DNA of 7,045 nucleotides from an uncultured Pseudomonadota bacterium (GTDB lineage: Bacteria; Pseudomonadota; Gammaproteobacteria; Burkholderiales; Rhodocyclaceae), in NCBI GenBank assembly GCA_903939665.1, contig CAJAHZ010000269.1, positions 1 to 7,045 on the forward strand. Direction: 5' to 3'. This document shows, one piece after another, positions 5,336 to 7,045 of the stretch. Numbering within the stretch: the stretch's first letter is position 1; each line of letters begins with the position of its first letter. The position numbers and the translations under genes were made by a program. The notes below the pieces were generated by a model. It saw nothing but the letters and a program-made list of their open reading frames with translations, did not search any database and was not told where the DNA came from.

Positions 5336-7045
5336 ATGCAAGCCGACCGTACAGCCGAACTGAAGTCCCTCCTCGAACAGCGCATCCTGATCCTCGACGG
5401 CGCGATGGGCACGATGATCCAGCGCCACGGCCTGAAAGAGGCCGATTATCGCGGCACACGCTTTGCCGAGCACGCGCATGATCTGAAGGGCAACAACGAC
5501 CTGCTGCTGCTGACCCGCCCTGACGTCATCCGTGGCATCCACGCCGAATACCTGGCGGCGGGGGCCGACATCCTTGAAACCAACACCTTCAACGCTACGG
5601 CGGTATCGCAGGCCGACTACAAGCTTGAATCCATCGTCTATGAACTGAACGTTGCCGGCGCAAAGCTCGCACGCGACGCCTGCGACGAGTTCACCGCGAA
5701 AGACCCGGCCAAGCCGCGCTTCGTCGCCGGGGTGCTTGGCCCGACCTCGCGCACCGCATCGATTTCACCCGACGTGAACGATCCGGGCTACCGCAACACA
5801 AGTTTCGACGCGCTCGTTGAAACTTACAGCGAAGCGATCCGCGGCCTGGTTGATGGCGGCGCCGACATCCTGCTGGTTGAAACAATCTTTGACACGCTCA
5901 ACGCCAAGGCCGCACTGTTCTCGATCGAGCAGTTTTTCGAGAAGGCCGGTCGGCGCTGGCCGGTGATGATCTCGGGGACGATCACCGACGCCTCCGGTCG
6001 CACGCTGTCCGGGCAGACCGCCGAGGCCTTCTGGAATTCGCTGAGCCACATCAGGCCAATCTCTTTTGGTCTGAACTGCGCGCTCGGCGCTGCCGAACTG
6101 CGCCAATACGTTGAAGAACTGTCGCGCATCTGCGACTGCTTCATCTCGGCGCATCCGAACGCCGGCCTGCCCAACCCGCTGTCGCCAACCGGCTACGACG
6201 AGACGCCCGAACAACTGGCGGTGGAAATTGTCGACTGGGCAAAGCACGGTTTTGTAAACATTGTCGGCGGCTGCTGCGGCACCTCGCCGGCGCACATCGC
6301 GGCGATTGCGCAGGGCGTCGCCGGCATCGCGCCGCGCGTTATTCCGGTTGTTGAAAAGAAACTGCGCCTGTCGGGGCTTGAACCGTTCAACGTCGGCAAG
6401 GAATCGCTCTTCGTCAACGTCGGCGAGCGCACCAACGTCACCGGATCGAAGACCTTTGCCCGCATGATTCTCGAAGGCCGCCTCGACGATGCCTTGGCAG
6501 TCGCCCGGCAGCAGGTCGAAAACGGCGCGCAGGTCATCGACATCAATATGGACGAGGCGATGCTCGATTCGAAAGCGGCGATGGACCGCTTCCTCAAGCT
6601 GATCGCTTCCGAACCCGACATCTCGCGTGTGCCGGTGATGATCGACTCGTCGAAATGGGAAATCATCGAAGCGGGCCTCAAGTGCATCCAAGGCAAGGGC
6701 ATCGTCAACTCGATCTCGATGAAGGAGGGCGAGGCTGCCTTTCTGCAGCATGCCAAGCTCGCACGCCGTTACGGCGCAGCGGTGGTGGTCATGGCTTTTG
6801 ACGAAGCGGGGCAGGCCGATACCTATGCGCGCAAGACCGAAATCTGCAAGCGTGCCTACGATTTGCTGCTGGGGATTGGCTTCCCGCCCGAAGACATCAT
6901 CTTCGACCCGAACATCTTCGCCATCGCCACCGGCATCGAGGAACACAACAACTACGCGGTCGATTTCATCGAGGCCTGCCGCTGGATTCGCGCCAACCTG
7001 CCTTACGCTCAGATTTCCGGTGGCGTCTCCAACGTCTCGTTCAGC
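5336..7045 (+). CDS. metH: Cobalamin-dependent methionine synthase, N-terminal part (3' truncated by window edge)
   Basis: MetH transfers the methyl group of 5-methyltetrahydrofolate, through bound cobalamin, to homocysteine, making methionine and tetrahydrofolate in the cytoplasm. The frame is open from the ATG to the last base: 570 of roughly 1,230 residues expected for the full enzyme. The homocysteine-binding barrel (about 14-325) starts with ILDGAMGTMIQ (19-29), and its zinc ligands are visible as C248 (LNCALG) and C313/C314 (GGCCGT), matching the three-cysteine site of E. coli MetH. The pterin/methyltetrahydrofolate domain begins near 355, with VGERTNVTGS (362-371), DINMDE (402-407), MIDSSKW (435-441) and the NSISMKEGE segment (458-466). 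The cobalamin-binding and reactivation domains would lie beyond the window, so whether the gene is fused or split there, as in some betaproteobacteria, cannot be seen. It is preceded by its own promoter, structured leader and terminator, suggesting regulation by premature termination. Confidence 0.97.
   Translation, partial: MQADRTAELKSLLEQRILILDGAMGTMIQRHGLKEADYRGTRFAEHAHDLKGNNDLLLLTRPDVIRGIHAEYLAAGADILETNTFNATAVSQADYKLESIVYELNVAGAKLARDACDEFTAKDPAKPRFVAGVLGPTSRTASISPDVNDPGYRNTSFDALVETYSEAIRGLVDGGADILLVETIFDTLNAKAALFSIEQFFEKAGRRWPVMISGTITDASGRTLSGQTAEAFWNSLSHIRPISFGLNCALGAAELRQYVEELSRICDCFISAHPNAGLPNPLSPTGYDETPEQLAVEIVDWAKHGFVNIVGGCCGTSPAHIAAIAQGVAGIAPRVIPVVEKKLRLSGLEPFNVGKESLFVNVGERTNVTGSKTFARMILEGRLDDALAVARQQVENGAQVIDINMDEAMLDSKAAMDRFLKLIASEPDISRVPVMIDSSKWEIIEAGLKCIQGKGIVNSISMKEGEAAFLQHAKLARRYGAAVVVMAFDEAGQADTYARKTEICKRAYDLLLGIGFPPEDIIFDPNIFAIATGIEEHNNYAVDFIEACRWIRANLPYAQISGGVSNVSFS

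Noticed and set aside
5265..5363. Leader peptide ORF (ATG 5265, 32 codons) overlapping the metH start
   Set aside because: It has no ribosome binding site, contains no methionine codons apart from its start, and runs through the terminator hairpin and into metH out of frame.
5765..6946. Long minus-strand open frame (393 codons) opposite metH
   Set aside because: It is the antisense shadow of metH, which has full family motifs. The shadow protein has no recognisable domain and an Asp/Arg/Val-rich composition typical of antisense frames in GC-rich genes.

Overview
The window reads as ordinary chromosomal sequence from a GC-rich betaproteobacterium. Rhodocyclales-like (Dechloromonas or Azoarcus relatives) is my best guess from the style of the YceI, ComM and MetH proteins; this is inference and was not searched. 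Six protein genes are visible, two of them cut by the window edges. I see no mobile element, CRISPR array, tRNA or rRNA.

Layout. (1) 1-429, plus strand: C-terminal part of a YceI-family periplasmic protein, closed by a UUCG-loop intrinsic terminator at 449-472. (2) 523-2022, plus: comM (yifB), the AAA+ ATPase that helps integrate DNA during natural transformation. One base after its stop, a Bcr/CflA-type drug efflux gene begins, probably at a TTG codon at 2024 served by an AAGGA ribosome binding site inside the end of comM. (3) 3217-4515, minus: a second, unrelated MFS transporter that converges on the efflux gene with only two bases between stop codons. (4) 4633-5124, plus: a small predicted lipoprotein made of two BamE/SmpA-like repeats. 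(5) 5125-5335: a gene-free stretch with a near-consensus sigma70 promoter, a strongly structured leader of about 125 nt and an intrinsic terminator. (6) 5336-7045, plus: metH, cobalamin-dependent methionine synthase, with the homocysteine domain and most of the folate domain before the window ends.

How the genes relate. comM and the efflux gene look co-transcribed and possibly translationally coupled, but no shared pathway is evident. The minus-strand transporter and the lipoprotein gene are divergent and share a 117 bp intergenic region (about 123 bp if the later GTG start of the lipoprotein is used). metH appears to be its own unit.

The most interesting signal is the metH leader. One segment (about 5193-5203) can pair in three mutually exclusive ways: with an upstream hairpin arm, with a strand closing a three-way junction, or with the 5' arm of the terminator. 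That is the layout expected of a transcription-attenuating riboswitch or similar element. I could not match it by eye to the SAH, SAM or cobalamin riboswitch classes. It could instead be a free-standing small RNA. The rest of the window is conventional.
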